DNA of 64,000 nt, from contig NZ_RKHJ01000001.1 of assembly GCF_003752465.1 (NCBI RefSeq), positions 248,001 to 312,000 of the forward strand, in the 5' to 3' direction. Origin of the DNA: Agrococcus jenensis. GTDB lineage: Bacteria; Actinomycetota; Actinomycetes; Actinomycetales; Microbacteriaceae. Both the position numbers and the translations under genes were made by a program. A model generated the notes under the pieces. It was not told the DNA's origin and did not search any database. It saw only the letters and a program-made list of their open reading frames with translations. Shown here one piece after another: positions 8,442-17,215 of the stretch (position 1 is the stretch's first letter; every line of letters begins with the position of its first letter).

Positions 8442-9632
8442 TCACGGCACGGGCCCGACGCCGGGGACGAGCGCGAGGTACCGCTCGGTCATGACGAGCA
8501 GCACGACGTCCGCGTCGATCTCGGCGGCGAGCGCGGGCGCATCCGGCATGTCGGCCGGCCGGTCGAGCGCGTGGACGACCTGCATCGTCTCGGCGAAGGC
8601 GGCCTGCAGCGGCGGGCCGAAGCCGTTGCCGGTCGAGTCGCGCAGCACGAGCGCGGTGTGGTCGGTCGACGCGTCGGCCGTGCGCGTGGTCGCGGGCAGC
8701 TGCAGCATGTCGAGCTGCGCGGTCGACTCGAGCGTCTCGGTCGACCCGTCGGCGTACGTGACCTCCATCGCGGAGGCCGGCTCGGCGTAGACCGGCACGG
8801 TCCAGTCCTCGCCGGGCTCCCCCGTCCAGCCGGCAGCGCCGTACTCGCTGTGGTCGGTCGTGCGCTCGGCGCCGGTGACGGCGGGCGCCTCGACGTCGGC
8901 GAGCGCCGGCGACGCCTGCCGCAGGCAGCCGGCGAGCGCGTCGAACGCGACCCACGCGCCGTAGTCCGTCCAGTGGCTGTTGAGCGGGCTGTAGAGCGGG
9001 GTCTCGTCGTCGGCGGCCTCCATGGCAGCGCGCACGTCGACGATCGGCAGCTCGGGATGCGCGGCGAGCAGCTGGTCGAGCACGGTCGGGCCGAGCAGTC
9101 CGTCCGTCCACGCGGGCAGCGCCTCGGGCACGGTCTCCCACTTGGCGGGGGCGACGAGCACGAGCAGCTCGCGGCCGTCGGCCTGCAGCGTCGCGCGCAT
9201 GTTCGAGAGGTAGCCGTTCCACGCCTCCACCCGGTCGGCGGTCAGCTGGAAGCGGCCGAGCGCCTGCGAGATGTTCTCGGAGTGCGGCTCGCCCAGCAGC
9301 AGGTGGCCGCCCTCCCCCTCGACGTAGTAGCCCTGCAGCTCGGCGTCGTGCGCCTGGAACGCGGCCTCGGCCGCTGCCGGGTCGGCCGCCCAGGCGTCGC
9401 TCGCGCCCTCGCGCTGGAACGCCGGCGTGCACGCCTCGGGCAGCGGCTCGCCCGGCGCGGCGGTGGGCTCGGGCAGCGCCACCCCGTAGGGGTTCGACGC
9501 CTTCCAGATGTAGCCGCCCGCGAGCGCCACCGCCGCGAGCAGGAAGAGCACGATGAGCGGCACGAGCCGGAGCCGCGACCAGTGCGACGGCTTGACCTCC
9601 TGGTCCGGCGGCAGCTCCCGCAGCGCGCTCAC
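8442..9632 (-). CDS. AlgX/AlgJ-like SGNH protein, putative polysaccharide O-acetylation factor
   Basis: The 396-aa protein has one N-terminal membrane anchor (about residues 22-42) and an extracytoplasmic domain with features of AlgJ/AlgX-type SGNH folds: a LLLGEP opening, NSHWTDYGAW with the His-containing block, and LRDSTGNGF as the likely Ser block. AlgJ/X enzymes transfer acetyl groups to exported polysaccharide. The GTG start overlaps the TGA of the acyltransferase-3 gene (GTGA), so both are probably made in fixed ratio: the acyltransferase would bring acetyl across the membrane and this protein place it. The substrate polysaccharide is inferred from context. Confidence 0.75.
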   Translation of the reverse strand: MSALRELPPDQEVKPSHWSRLRLVPLIVLFLLAAVALAGGYIWKASNPYGVALPEPTAAPGEPLPEACTPAFQREGASDAWAADPAAAEAAFQAHDAELQGYYVEGEGGHLLLGEPHSENISQALGRFQLTADRVEAWNGYLSNMRATLQADGRELLVLVAPAKWETVPEALPAWTDGLLGPTVLDQLLAAHPELPIVDVRAAMEAADDETPLYSPLNSHWTDYGAWVAFDALAGCLRQASPALADVEAPAVTGAERTTDHSEYGAAGWTGEPGEDWTVPVYAEPASAMEVTYADGSTETLESTAQLDMLQLPATTRTADASTDHTALVLRDSTGNGFGPPLQAAFAETMQVVHALDRPADMPDAPALAAEIDADVVLLVMTERYLALVPGVGPVP

Positions 9633-10846
9633 GCCGCGACCTCGGCCCGCCGGCGCGCCGCGCGCGGCGTGGAGGAGAACCGCGGGTCGACGAGCCCGTC
9701 GGCGAGCCGGTTCCAGGCCGGGTCGACCCAGCGGTCGAGCACGCGCCGCAGCCAGCGCGGCGTCCAGTTCTTCAGGCTCATCGCCGGCTTCTCGATGAGG
9801 TGCCACGAGCCGAAGGCGAGCACGTGCACGACCACGATGATCACGAGGTGGTAGACGAACCAGCCGAGGGTGTGCAGGCCCGCGGCGGCACCGAGCTGCA
9901 TGAGCGGCCAGGCGAAGATGTAGACGCCGTAGCTGAGGTCGCCGTGCTTCTCCCAGTGCTGCAGCTTCGTCGCCCGCACCGCGAACCACATCAGGAAGTA
10001 CGAGAAGGCGTGCATCCCCCAGATGTTCCAGCCGCCGAAGGCGTAGGAGGCGATCGCGAGCACGAGCGCTCCGAGCGCGAGCCGGTCGTCGATGGGGATG
10101 ACGTGCTGCCACATCGCGAACAGCATGCCGAAGGCGAACGGCGCGAGGAACATGAGCATGAACGGGTCGGCGAAGATCGGGAACCACGCGGCGACGTCGC
10201 CGGCGCCCGACCACTGCAGGGCGTTGAGCAGCAGGATCGCGGTGGCGAACAGCGTCGTCAGCCACCGGTAGGCGAGCACGCCGACGAGGCCGAGCAGCCC
10301 CACGACGATGTACGCGAAGAACTCGTACTGCAGGGTCCAGGCGGAGCCGTTCCAGTCGTAGCCGCCGTGCAGCTGCGCGTAGGGCAGGGTCGAGCCGGCC
10401 TCGGCGATGTTGCGCTGGCCGAGCATGAGCCAGACGTTCGAGAGGAAGTAGGTGAACGGCGACTGCGTCGGCGCGTCCCAGTAGCCGTCGATGGAGCCGG
10501 TCTCGAGGGTCCACGCGATCGGCGCGAACAGGAACGCGGTCACGAGCAGCGCTGCCCAGAACGCGGGGAAGATGCGCATGGCGCGCCGCCACATGTACCG
10601 GAAGATCGTCGACCTGCCCATGCGCGAGAGCGTGATGAGGAAGCCGGAGAAGAAGAAGAAGCCGGCGACGGCCACGCCGCCGAGCGACTGCTCGTCGGAG
10701 ATCTGCGAGCCGAGGTCGTGGCCGCCGTAGAACCCGCCGAGCGGGCCCGCGTGGCTGAAGATGACCGCGAACGCGAGCAGCCAGCGGATGAAGCCGATGC
10801 TGTTCGCGCGCGGGTCGAACGACTCCTTGAGGGTGACGGCGGTCAC
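9629..10846 (-). CDS. Membrane acyltransferase (acyltransferase-3 family)
   Basis: 405 aa with about ten predicted membrane segments. The N-terminus carries family features: RANSIGFIRWLLAFAVIFSHAG with the conserved His, a GFFFFSGFLIT loop and an R-rich loop RYMWRRAMRIFPAFW. The C-terminal tail (about 365-405) is basic and cytosolic. Members O-acylate sugars of lipopolysaccharide or capsule using cytosolic acyl-CoA. The GTG start overlaps the stop of the RgpF-like gene and the stop overlaps the AlgX-like start, giving a tightly coupled trio. Confidence 0.85.
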   Translation of the reverse strand: MTAVTLKESFDPRANSIGFIRWLLAFAVIFSHAGPLGGFYGGHDLGSQISDEQSLGGVAVAGFFFFSGFLITLSRMGRSTIFRYMWRRAMRIFPAFWAALLVTAFLFAPIAWTLETGSIDGYWDAPTQSPFTYFLSNVWLMLGQRNIAEAGSTLPYAQLHGGYDWNGSAWTLQYEFFAYIVVGLLGLVGVLAYRWLTTLFATAILLLNALQWSGAGDVAAWFPIFADPFMLMFLAPFAFGMLFAMWQHVIPIDDRLALGALVLAIASYAFGGWNIWGMHAFSYFLMWFAVRATKLQHWEKHGDLSYGVYIFAWPLMQLGAAAGLHTLGWFVYHLVIIVVVHVLAFGSWHLIEKPAMSLKNWTPRWLRRVLDRWVDPAWNRLADGLVDPRFSSTPRAARRRAEVAA

Positions 10847-12690
10847 CGGCCGAGCACCCGTCGGGCACCCCGGCGGGCGACGCGCGCGGCGCGCAGCGGC
10901 ACGAGCAGCGCGCGGGCGGTGCCCGGGCTGGCGTCGGCGATCGCGCGCTTGATGCCGGCGATGCCGTGCGAGCCGCGCACGTGCGCCTGCACCCAGGCGA
11001 TCTGCTCGAGCGGCCAGCCGGGCACGCCGTGCGACATCGCGTCGAGCTTGTACTCGAGCCGCATGTAGCTGACCGCGGCGTTGCGCGTCGTCATGACGTT
11101 CCGCACCTCGAAGCCGGCGCCGAGCGCGGCGTAGCCGAACAGCCGCTCGAGCGTGTGCGGCAGCCCGCCGTCCTCGTAGCCCTGCTCGGTCGGGAAGTCC
11201 TCCCACGCGAAGTCGGCGTCGAGCAGCAGCCGCAGGGCCGCCGGGCGGGCGATGAACATCGAGCCGTAGGCCGCGAGCGGGCTGCGGTCGTCGATCGGCA
11301 CGCGGATGCCGAGGCGCGCCGCCAGCTCCGCCGCTGGCTCGCGGTTGGCGAACCAGCCCCGCCCCATGGTCGGGAAGCCCGAGTGGATCATCGGCGGGAA
11401 CACCATGCCGAGCCCCGGCCGCGCCTCGAACAGCCGCAGCAGGTTGCGCACGTAGCCCGGCGAGCCGAGCAGGTTCTCGAAGAGGTGCGCCTTGAAGTGC
11501 GCGGCGGGACCCGCGCCGTTCTGCGGGCTGCGCTTCGAGTGCAGCTTCACGACCAGGTCGAAGCGGTCCGACAGCAGCACGTCGCGGCAGCCGAGCAGGA
11601 AGGCGGAGACGTCGCGACCCCGGTTGGAGCCGACCACCCGCACCTCGTCGCCCGTGCGACCGGCCGCCTCGAGCGCCGCCTCGAGCCGGGCGCGCTTCTC
11701 GTCGGTGTCGGTCGTCGCGATGAGCGTCCAGCCGGCGGGCAGGTTGGCCGCCTGGGCGAGGATCTCGTCGAGCATGTCGTCGTAGTAGAGGTGCGCGAGC
11801 ACGCCGATGCGGAGCCCCGACACGTCGGCGTCGCCGGTGTCGACGTCGGGCATGATCTCGAGCGTCGCGAGGTTGGTCGCGAGGTCCCTGGGCTTCGACG
11901 TGCGCGCCATGTCGCGGTAGACGAGCTCCATCGGGTAGCCGGCCGAGCGCATCCGGTCCTCGACGTCGCGCGGCATCACCGCGAGGCTGTCGTGGTAGAG
12001 CGGGTCGTGGAAGAACAGCCGGCGCTTCACGATCGGCAGGCCCGCGTCGATCATCTGCGTCGGCACGTCGAAGACCGGGTGCTGCGCGCCGTAGTCGGAG
12101 GCGGGGAAGGCCGTCTCGGAGCGGAAGCCGCGCTCCTCGAACCAGCCGGTGAAGCGCGACTCGTGCTGGATGATCGAGGCCTCGTAGGAGTCGATCACCG
12201 GCATGGTCGACCAGTACTCCCGCCACGCGTCGCTCGTCGCCATGCGGCGCCGCACCGCGATCCAGTGCGACTGGATGTGCCGGGGCATGACGCCCGTGCC
12301 GGTGTAGGGGTGCGGCCGCACCTCGGCGTGGTCCGTCACGCCCCAGAAGTCGGCGTCCGACCCGTCCATGCGCGCGAAGAGCTCGTCGTACGAGCCGATC
12401 GGGCCGTAGAACGTGTAGTTCATGAGCACGATCTCGTCGAAGTCGGCGATGCGGTCGCCGTGGCGCTCGAGGATGTCGCGGTAGGCGCCGACGTCGAAGC
12501 CGGTGTTCTCGCGCTCCCAGACGCTGTCGGCGACGGCCTCGAGCGCGACGCGGCTCTCGGTCGTGAGCGCCGAGTTCGAGACGATGGCGATCTCGTCGGC
12601 GTGCGGCCGCAGCGCCCGCAGGTGGTGGGTCACGTGCTCGCCGACGAGTCCGTCGGGGTCGTAGACCAGGAAGAACACCGCTCTGCGCAT
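10843..12690 (-). CDS. Rhamnan synthesis protein F (RgpF) family glycosyltransferase
   Basis: The 615-aa product has two halves. The first (about 1-270) carries VFFLVYDPDG, RENTGFDVGAYRD and EIVLMNYTFYGP; the second (about 290-580) carries GVLAHLYY, GRDVSAFLLG and DLVVKLHSKRSP, the usual RgpF blocks. RgpF proteins belong to rhamnose-polymer assembly, and rmlA/rmlB nearby would supply dTDP-rhamnose precursors. ATG 12690 is preceded by GAGG at 8-nt spacing. It heads the minus-strand run RgpF, acyltransferase, AlgX-like, wzm, wzt. Confidence 0.82.
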   Translation of the reverse strand: MRRAVFFLVYDPDGLVGEHVTHHLRALRPHADEIAIVSNSALTTESRVALEAVADSVWERENTGFDVGAYRDILERHGDRIADFDEIVLMNYTFYGPIGSYDELFARMDGSDADFWGVTDHAEVRPHPYTGTGVMPRHIQSHWIAVRRRMATSDAWREYWSTMPVIDSYEASIIQHESRFTGWFEERGFRSETAFPASDYGAQHPVFDVPTQMIDAGLPIVKRRLFFHDPLYHDSLAVMPRDVEDRMRSAGYPMELVYRDMARTSKPRDLATNLATLEIMPDVDTGDADVSGLRIGVLAHLYYDDMLDEILAQAANLPAGWTLIATTDTDEKRARLEAALEAAGRTGDEVRVVGSNRGRDVSAFLLGCRDVLLSDRFDLVVKLHSKRSPQNGAGPAAHFKAHLFENLLGSPGYVRNLLRLFEARPGLGMVFPPMIHSGFPTMGRGWFANREPAAELAARLGIRVPIDDRSPLAAYGSMFIARPAALRLLLDADFAWEDFPTEQGYEDGGLPHTLERLFGYAALGAGFEVRNVMTTRNAAVSYMRLEYKLDAMSHGVPGWPLEQIAWVQAHVRGSHGIAGIKRAIADASPGTARALLVPLRAARVARRGARRVLGR

Positions 12691-12735
12691 GAAAGGGACC
12701 TCGCTCACCGACGCGAATCGCTCGCGCCGCCCTCC

Positions 12736-12741
12736 AGGGTA
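12736..12741 (-). promoter_or_regulatory. -10 box TACCCT for the RgpF operon
   Basis: TANNNT hexamer about 45 nt upstream of ATG 12690, leaving a leader with a GAGG ribosome-binding site. It is back to back with the plus-strand box at 12761-12766. Confidence 0.4.
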
Positions 12742-12760
12742 CCGACCGCGCACCAGCGGC

Positions 12761-12766
12761 TAGGCT
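12761..12766 (+). promoter_or_regulatory. -10 box TAGGCT for the divergent glycosyltransferase gene
   Basis: TAGGCT lies 44 nt before the GTG at 12811, leaving a short leader with GGGAGG. Confidence 0.4.
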
Positions 12767-12810
12767 GGGCGGGCCCGCGGCACGCGCGCGGGCGCTGCCT
12801 GGGAGGTGCC

Positions 12811-13722
12811 GTGCCGGATCGACCGCTCGTCGTCGTGCTGCTGGCGACCCACGACGGCGCCGCCTTCCTGCGCGAGCAGATCGACTCGATCCTCGGCCAG
12901 CAGGGCGTCGACGTGCGCATCGTCGTCTCCGACGACGGGTCGACCGACGCGACGCCCGCGCTGCTCGACGAGCTCGCCGCCGACCCGCGCATCGTCCAGC
13001 TGCCCGCCGGCGCGTACGGGTCGGCCCACGCCAACTTCCTGCGGCTCATCCGCGACGCGCCCGTCGACGGCGCCGCGGCGATCGCGTTCTCCGACCAGGA
13101 CGACGTCTGGAACCCGGGCAGGCTCGCCGCCCAGCTCGAGCAGCTGCGCACCGCCGACGCGGTGAGCGCGAACGTCATCGCCGTCTACGACGACGACCGC
13201 CGGGTGCTGCTCGACAAGGCGCAGCCGCAGCGCTCCCTCGACTTCGTGCTGGAGAGCGCGGGGCCGGGCTGCACCTTCGTGCTCTCCCCCGCCGCGTTCG
13301 ACCTCGTGCGGCACGTCGTGCGCACCGATCCCGAGGCCGATGCGGCGCCGATCCACGACTGGCTCGTCTACGCGATCGTGCGCGCCGCCGGCATGACCTG
13401 GCACATCGACCCCGCGCCCGTCATCGACTACCGGCAGCACGCCGCGAACGACACCGGCGCGAACCTCGGCTGGTCGCAGGCGCGCACGCGGCTGCGGCGG
13501 ATGCGCTCGGGCGGCTTCCGGCGCGAGGCCGCGGTCGTGGCGCGCATCGCCTCGCGCGTCGCCGAGGGCGAGCAGCGCGCGCGCCTCGCGGCGCTCGCCG
13601 CGCTGCTCGAGCGCGGCGACGCCCGCGCCCGGCTCGCGCTGCTGCGCGGCATCGGCAGCCTCCGGCGGCGCCGCTCCGAGCGGATCGCGCTCGCCGGGAT
13701 GCTGCTGCTCGGCGTCTGGTGA
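12811..13722 (+). CDS. Family 2 glycosyltransferase, rhamnosyltransferase-like
   Basis: The 303-aa protein has the GT-A fold of GT2 enzymes: LLATHDGAAFLREQIDSIL at the N-terminus, SDDGSTDAT (nucleotide-binding Asp pair), SDQDDVW as the metal-binding block and IDYRQHAAND near residue 215. The SDQDDVW plus YRQH pattern is typical of actinobacterial rhamnosyltransferase-type GT2 proteins. The GTG start has GGGAGGT 4-5 nt upstream. It is transcribed away from the RgpF operon and converges on rmlA through a shared hairpin. A paralogue with the same motifs lies at 19295-20260. Confidence 0.85.
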   Translation: MPDRPLVVVLLATHDGAAFLREQIDSILGQQGVDVRIVVSDDGSTDATPALLDELAADPRIVQLPAGAYGSAHANFLRLIRDAPVDGAAAIAFSDQDDVWNPGRLAAQLEQLRTADAVSANVIAVYDDDRRVLLDKAQPQRSLDFVLESAGPGCTFVLSPAAFDLVRHVVRTDPEADAAPIHDWLVYAIVRAAGMTWHIDPAPVIDYRQHAANDTGANLGWSQARTRLRRMRSGGFRREAAVVARIASRVAEGEQRARLAALAALLERGDARARLALLRGIGSLRRRRSERIALAGMLLLGVW

Positions 13723-13744
13723 GCCGAGCCAGCGGCTCGGCTCA
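13720..13744. terminator. Bidirectional terminator hairpin containing both stop codons
   Basis: Arms 13720-13730 and 13734-13744 pair perfectly over 11 bp around a 3-nt loop. The outer bases of the arms are the TGA stops of the plus-strand glycosyltransferase and of minus-strand rmlA, so one symmetrical hairpin ends both genes. Confidence 0.8.
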
Positions 13745-14626
13745 GCTGCGGGCGCGCGAGCGCTCCCGCTCGAGCAGCCGCACGAGGTAGCGGCCGTACC
13801 CGCTCTTCACGAGCGGCTGCGCGAGGCGCTCGAGCTGCTCGTCGTCGATCCACCCGGCGCGCCAGGCGATCTCCTCGATGCAGCCGATCTTGAAGCCCTG
13901 GCGGTCCTCGATCACGCGCACGTACTCGCTCGCCTGCATCATCGACTCGAAGGTGCCGGTGTCGAGCCACGCGACGCCGCGGTCGAGCACCTGCACCTGC
14001 AGGCTGCCCGCGTCGAGGTAGCGCTCGTTGACGGTGGAGATCTCGAGCTCGCCGCGGGCGGAGGGCTCGATCGTCTTCGCGATCTCGATCACGTCGTTGT
14101 CGTAGAAGTAGAGGCCCGGCACGGCGTAGTCGCTCTTGGGCTCGGCCGGCTTCTCCTCGATGGAGATGGCCTTGAAGTCGTCGTCGAACTCGACGACGCC
14201 GTAGGCGGTGGGGTCGGCCACCTGGTAGGCGAAGATGACGCCGCCGTCGACCTCGGCGTGCGCGCGCAGGCTCGAGCCGAGGCCGGTGCCGTGGAAGATG
14301 TTGTCGCCGAGCACGAGCGCGACCGACTCGTCGCCGATGAACTCCTCGCCGATGATGAACGCCTGGGCCAGGCCGTCGGGCGAGGGCTGCACCGCGTACT
14401 GGATGTCCATGCCGAGGCCGGAGCCGTCGCCCAGCAGGGCGCGGAACTGCTCGTTGTACTCGGGGGTCGTGATCACGAGCACCTCGCGGATGCCGGCCAT
14501 CATGAGCGTCGACAGCGGGTAGTAGACCATCGGCTTGTCGTAGATGGGCATCAGCTGCTTCGAGATGCCCTTCGTGATCGGCCACAGCCTCGTGCCCGAG
14601 CCGCCAGCCAGGATGATGCCGCGCAC
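13742..14626 (-). CDS. rmlA: Glucose-1-phosphate thymidylyltransferase
   Basis: The 294-aa enzyme makes dTDP-glucose from glucose-1-phosphate and dTTP, the first step to dTDP-rhamnose. The N-terminal [15 protein letters not shown] is the nucleotidyltransferase signature, with EKP near residue 160 and VLGDNIFHG near 110; length and motifs match RmlA closely. The GTG at 14626 gives the canonical start VRGIILAGG, with GAGGGG upstream and a TAGACT box at 14667-14672. The partner rmlB is 2.6 kb away on the opposite strand; rmlC and rmlD are absent from the window. Confidence 0.95.
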   Translation of the reverse strand: MRGIILAGGSGTRLWPITKGISKQLMPIYDKPMVYYPLSTLMMAGIREVLVITTPEYNEQFRALLGDGSGLGMDIQYAVQPSPDGLAQAFIIGEEFIGDESVALVLGDNIFHGTGLGSSLRAHAEVDGGVIFAYQVADPTAYGVVEFDDDFKAISIEEKPAEPKSDYAVPGLYFYDNDVIEIAKTIEPSARGELEISTVNERYLDAGSLQVQVLDRGVAWLDTGTFESMMQASEYVRVIEDRQGFKIGCIEEIAWRAGWIDDEQLERLAQPLVKSGYGRYLVRLLERERSRARS

Positions 14627-14666
14627 GTGCCCTGCCCCTCTGCGGCCACCCGGCCGCGTCCGAGCG

Positions 14667-14672
14667 AGTCTA
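14667..14672 (-). promoter_or_regulatory. -10 box TAGACT for rmlA
   Basis: TAGACT lies 40 nt before GTG 14626, giving a leader with GAGGGG. The same hexamer precedes rmlB (17168-17173). Confidence 0.45.
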
Positions 14673-14711
14673 ACCCGCAGGCACAGCGGGGCGTCGGGCC
14701 CCACCGCGGCC

Positions 14712-15674
14712 TCAGCCCTCGCGCGCCGCCTGGATCGTCGCGAAGTCGGCGCAGATCCGCGCGACGTCGGCGGGCTCGAGCGACCGAGCGAGCTGCCGGT
14801 CGTTCTCGCGCCCGGCGACGTTCAGCTGGTAGAGCCCGGTGGCCTGCGTCGCCGGCACGAACGGGAAGTTCCTGGCCTGCTCCTCGACCTGTGCGGTGCG
14901 GATGCCGAGGCCGACCGCCGTCGCGTTGATCCAGACGTCGTCGGCGCGCGGGGACCGCTCGAGGAACGCCTCGCCGCGCTCGTGCAGGCGGTCGAGCAGC
15001 GCCGTCGGCAGGATCTGCCCCGAGACGCCGGTGCCGAAGTGCGCGAAGCTCGGCGCCGTCCCGCTCGCCGGCATCCACAGGTGGTACGGGCGCAGCGCGC
15101 CGTCGGCGCACTGCATCTCGTGGACGCGGAAGCCGTGGACGAGCTCGGGCCACGCGCGGTGCGCATCCGTCAGCACGCGCAGCCAGCGGCGCGGGTAGAT
15201 CATGTCGTCGTCGCCGACGACGAGCGGCAGCTCGTGCCGCGACGTGCTCGCGACGTGCGGCCAGTACTTCGCGTGGACGCGCAGGCCCGGCGCCGCAGGG
15301 AGGATCTCGAGGCCGCGGCGCTGCAGCCGTCGCAGCGGCGCGGGCAGCGGACGGGCGAGCTCAGGCTCGTCGAGGAACAGCACGAGCCGGCGCGGCAGTC
15401 GCTCGCCGCGCGCGATCGACTCGAGCGCGACCCAGGCCAGCCGGATGCGATCCCCGTGCGTCGTCATGGTCACGACCGCGTCGCCCGCGAGGTCCACGAC
15501 GCGGGCGCGGGAGAGCAGGTTCGAGCGCCGGAGCGCGGCGATCTCGCGCAGCAGCGCGGGCGACGGCCGGTCGTCCTGGGCCGCGGTCGGATGCTCGTGC
15601 AGCGGCACGCCGATCACCCGGGCGGCGGCGCGCCGGGCGGTCGATCGCGAGCGCTGGAGCAGCGATGGGGGCAT
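14712..15674 (-). CDS. Putative glycosyltransferase (GT-A-like), family not recognised
   Basis: The 320-aa protein has TMTTHGDRI in the first third, LVLFLDEPE, and [15 protein letters not shown] near residue 155, which looks like the acidic metal-binding motif of GT-A glycosyltransferases working on nucleotide sugars. A later [14 protein letters not shown] block resembles the acceptor region of such enzymes. No signal peptide or membrane segment is seen. The ATG has no Shine-Dalgarno, but TATCGT ends 6 nt upstream, so a leaderless mRNA is likely. It shares an intergenic region with the divergent secreted CAP-domain gene. Sugar specificity is unknown. Confidence 0.65.
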   Translation of the reverse strand: MPPSLLQRSRSTARRAAARVIGVPLHEHPTAAQDDRPSPALLREIAALRRSNLLSRARVVDLAGDAVVTMTTHGDRIRLAWVALESIARGERLPRRLVLFLDEPELARPLPAPLRRLQRRGLEILPAAPGLRVHAKYWPHVASTSRHELPLVVGDDDMIYPRRWLRVLTDAHRAWPELVHGFRVHEMQCADGALRPYHLWMPASGTAPSFAHFGTGVSGQILPTALLDRLHERGEAFLERSPRADDVWINATAVGLGIRTAQVEEQARNFPFVPATQATGLYQLNVAGRENDRQLARSLEPADVARICADFATIQAAREG

Positions 15675-15680
15675 GCCGAC

Positions 15681-15686
15681 ACGATA
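15681..15686 (-). promoter_or_regulatory. -10 box TATCGT, leaderless start of the 14712-15674 gene
   Basis: TATCGT is separated from ATG 15674 by 6 nt and no ribosome-binding site is present. Confidence 0.5.
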
Positions 15687-15705
15687 GCGATCTCATGCGC
15701 AGTAC

Positions 15706-15735
15706 TTGACACGGCTGGGAACCAGCCGAGAGGCT
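15706..15735 (+). promoter_or_regulatory. Promoter with perfect -35 and a palindrome filling the spacer
   Basis: TTGACA at 15706-15711 is a consensus -35. A perfect palindrome CGGCTGG-GAA-CCAGCCG (15712-15728) fills the next 17 nt, followed by GAGGCT at 15730-15735 as a weak -10. A repressor bound to the palindrome would occlude the promoter of the secreted CAP-domain gene. Confidence 0.5.
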
Positions 15736-15778
15736 GTCCAAGTTGTCCCCCGCGTGTCACGAACGAGGAGAGCCCATC

Positions 15779-17149
15779 GTGCGCTATGCACTTGCCGCCA
15801 TCGCCACGATCGGCCTGGTCGCGTCGACCCTGCTGGGCTCCGCGCCCGCAGCGCAGGCCGCCACCGCCCGCCTCGACGGCGATGACCGCTTCGAGACGAG
15901 CGTGCTCGCCTCGCAGCGACTCCCCGACACCGACACCGTCTTCCTCGCATCCGGCACCGCGTTCCCCGACGCCCTCGCGGCCGCCCCGGTCGCCGCGGCC
16001 GAGGACGCGCACCTCCTGCTCGTGCGCCCGGAGGGCATCCCGCAGATCGTGCAGGACGAGCTGCGCAGGCTCGCGCCCAGCGAGGTCGTCCTCATCGGCT
16101 CGGAGGCGTCCCTCTCCCCCGAGGTCGCGGCGCAGGCCGCCGCGACGGGGGCGCGCACCATCACGCGCATCGGCGGCGCCGACCGCGTCGCGACCTCGAT
16201 GCTGCTGCTCGACCGCATGCGCGACGAGGGCGCGGCCGTCACCGACATCTGGGTCGCGAGCGGCTACAGCTTCCCGGACGCGCTCGCCGCGGGCGCCGTC
16301 GCGGCGCGCGAGGGCCACGCCCTCGTGCTCACCCTCGGCGCCGACGCCGGGTTCCGCCAGCAGATCACCGCGCGGATCGGCGGCGTGCAGCGCTTCCACA
16401 TCCCCGGCAGCACGGGCAGCGTCAGCACCGACGTGCAGTCGATGCTCGCCGGCACGGGACGCGCGGTCGACCGCTTCCCGGGCGCCGACCGCTACGAGAC
16501 CGCGGTGCAGATCAACCAGGCCTTCACCCGCACGGGCAGCGGCGGCCAGCTCGTGCTGACGAGCGGCGCCGACTTCCCCGACGGCCTCGTCGGCGCGGTC
16601 TACGCGGGCATCCGCGGCGAGGCGCTCTACCTCACCGACCCGAGCTGCGCGACGAGCGGCTCCGTGGCCGCCGAGCAGCGCCGCATCGCGAGCACCGGCA
16701 CGACCGTGCTGGGCGGCGTGAACACCGTCTCCCCCGTCGCCGCCGAGCTCGTGCCGTGCGCCGCGCTCAACGCCTCCGCCTCCGATCTGCTCGACCGCAT
16801 CAACGCGGCGCGCGCCGCCGCCGGACGGGCACCGCTCGCGCTCGACGGCTGCCTCTCGCGGATGGCGGGCGGCTGGGCGAGCGCGATGGCCGCCGGCAAC
16901 CTCACCGGCTCCGCGCACAACCCGTCGCTCACCGCCGAGGCGCGCGCGTGCTCGCTGCGCGGCTGGGGCGAGAACGTGGGCCGCACGATGGGCTCGAGCC
17001 CCGACGCCGCGCGCATCATGAGCGCCTGGATGGCGTCCCCGGCGCACAAGCTCAACATCGAGCGGGCGAGCTTCACCCACATCGGCATCGGCATCGACCG
17101 CGGCTCGAACGGCTCCTGGTACTACGTGCTGGACTTCGGCACGCGCTGA
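15779..17149 (+). CDS. Secreted protein with cell-wall-binding 2 repeats and CAP (SCP/PR1) domain
   Basis: The 456-aa precursor has a clear signal peptide (cleavage near residue 27, after AQA). Three cell-wall-binding type 2 repeats follow (DGDDRFETS, GGADRVATS, PGADRYETA mark their starts), covering about 30-320. The C-terminal CAP domain (about 330-456) has LLDRINAARAAAGRAPL, SAHNPSL, GWGENVG and SPAHKLNI. CW_binding_2 repeats attach proteins to the wall, and bacterial CAP domains are extracellular with varied or unknown activity. GTG 15779 is selected because GAGGAG lies 8 nt upstream and the signal peptide begins there; a TTG at 15743 has no such support. Confidence 0.88.
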   Translation: MRYALAAIATIGLVASTLLGSAPAAQAATARLDGDDRFETSVLASQRLPDTDTVFLASGTAFPDALAAAPVAAAEDAHLLLVRPEGIPQIVQDELRRLAPSEVVLIGSEASLSPEVAAQAAATGARTITRIGGADRVATSMLLLDRMRDEGAAVTDIWVASGYSFPDALAAGAVAAREGHALVLTLGADAGFRQQITARIGGVQRFHIPGSTGSVSTDVQSMLAGTGRAVDRFPGADRYETAVQINQAFTRTGSGGQLVLTSGADFPDGLVGAVYAGIRGEALYLTDPSCATSGSVAAEQRRIASTGTTVLGGVNTVSPVAAELVPCAALNASASDLLDRINAARAAAGRAPLALDGCLSRMAGGWASAMAAGNLTGSAHNPSLTAEARACSLRGWGENVGRTMGSSPDAARIMSAWMASPAHKLNIERASFTHIGIGIDRGSNGSWYYVLDFGTR

Positions 17150-17167
17150 CGCCGGATGCGCGACGGC

Positions 17168-17173
17168 TAGACT
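17168..17173 (+). promoter_or_regulatory. -10 box TAGACT for rmlB and its leader ORF
   Basis: TAGACT is followed after 9 nt by GTG 17183, the start of a 10-codon ORF, and lies 38 nt before the rmlB GTG. Confidence 0.45.
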
Positions 17174-17182
17174 CGGCCGGAC

Positions 17183-17215
17183 GTGACCTCGACCGTTAGG
17201 CCAGCCTCCTCGTGA
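17183..17215 (+). CDS. 10-codon leader ORF overlapping the rmlB start
   Basis: GTG 17183 opens a 10-residue frame (VTSTVRPASS) that ends in TGA at 17213-17215, overlapping the rmlB GTG as GTGA. The ORF starts 9 nt after a TAGACT box, so it could be translated from a leaderless mRNA. rmlB itself has no convincing Shine-Dalgarno, so termination-reinitiation could drive rmlB. No ribosome data support it here; this is a sequence inference. Confidence 0.4.
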   Translation: MTSTVRPASS

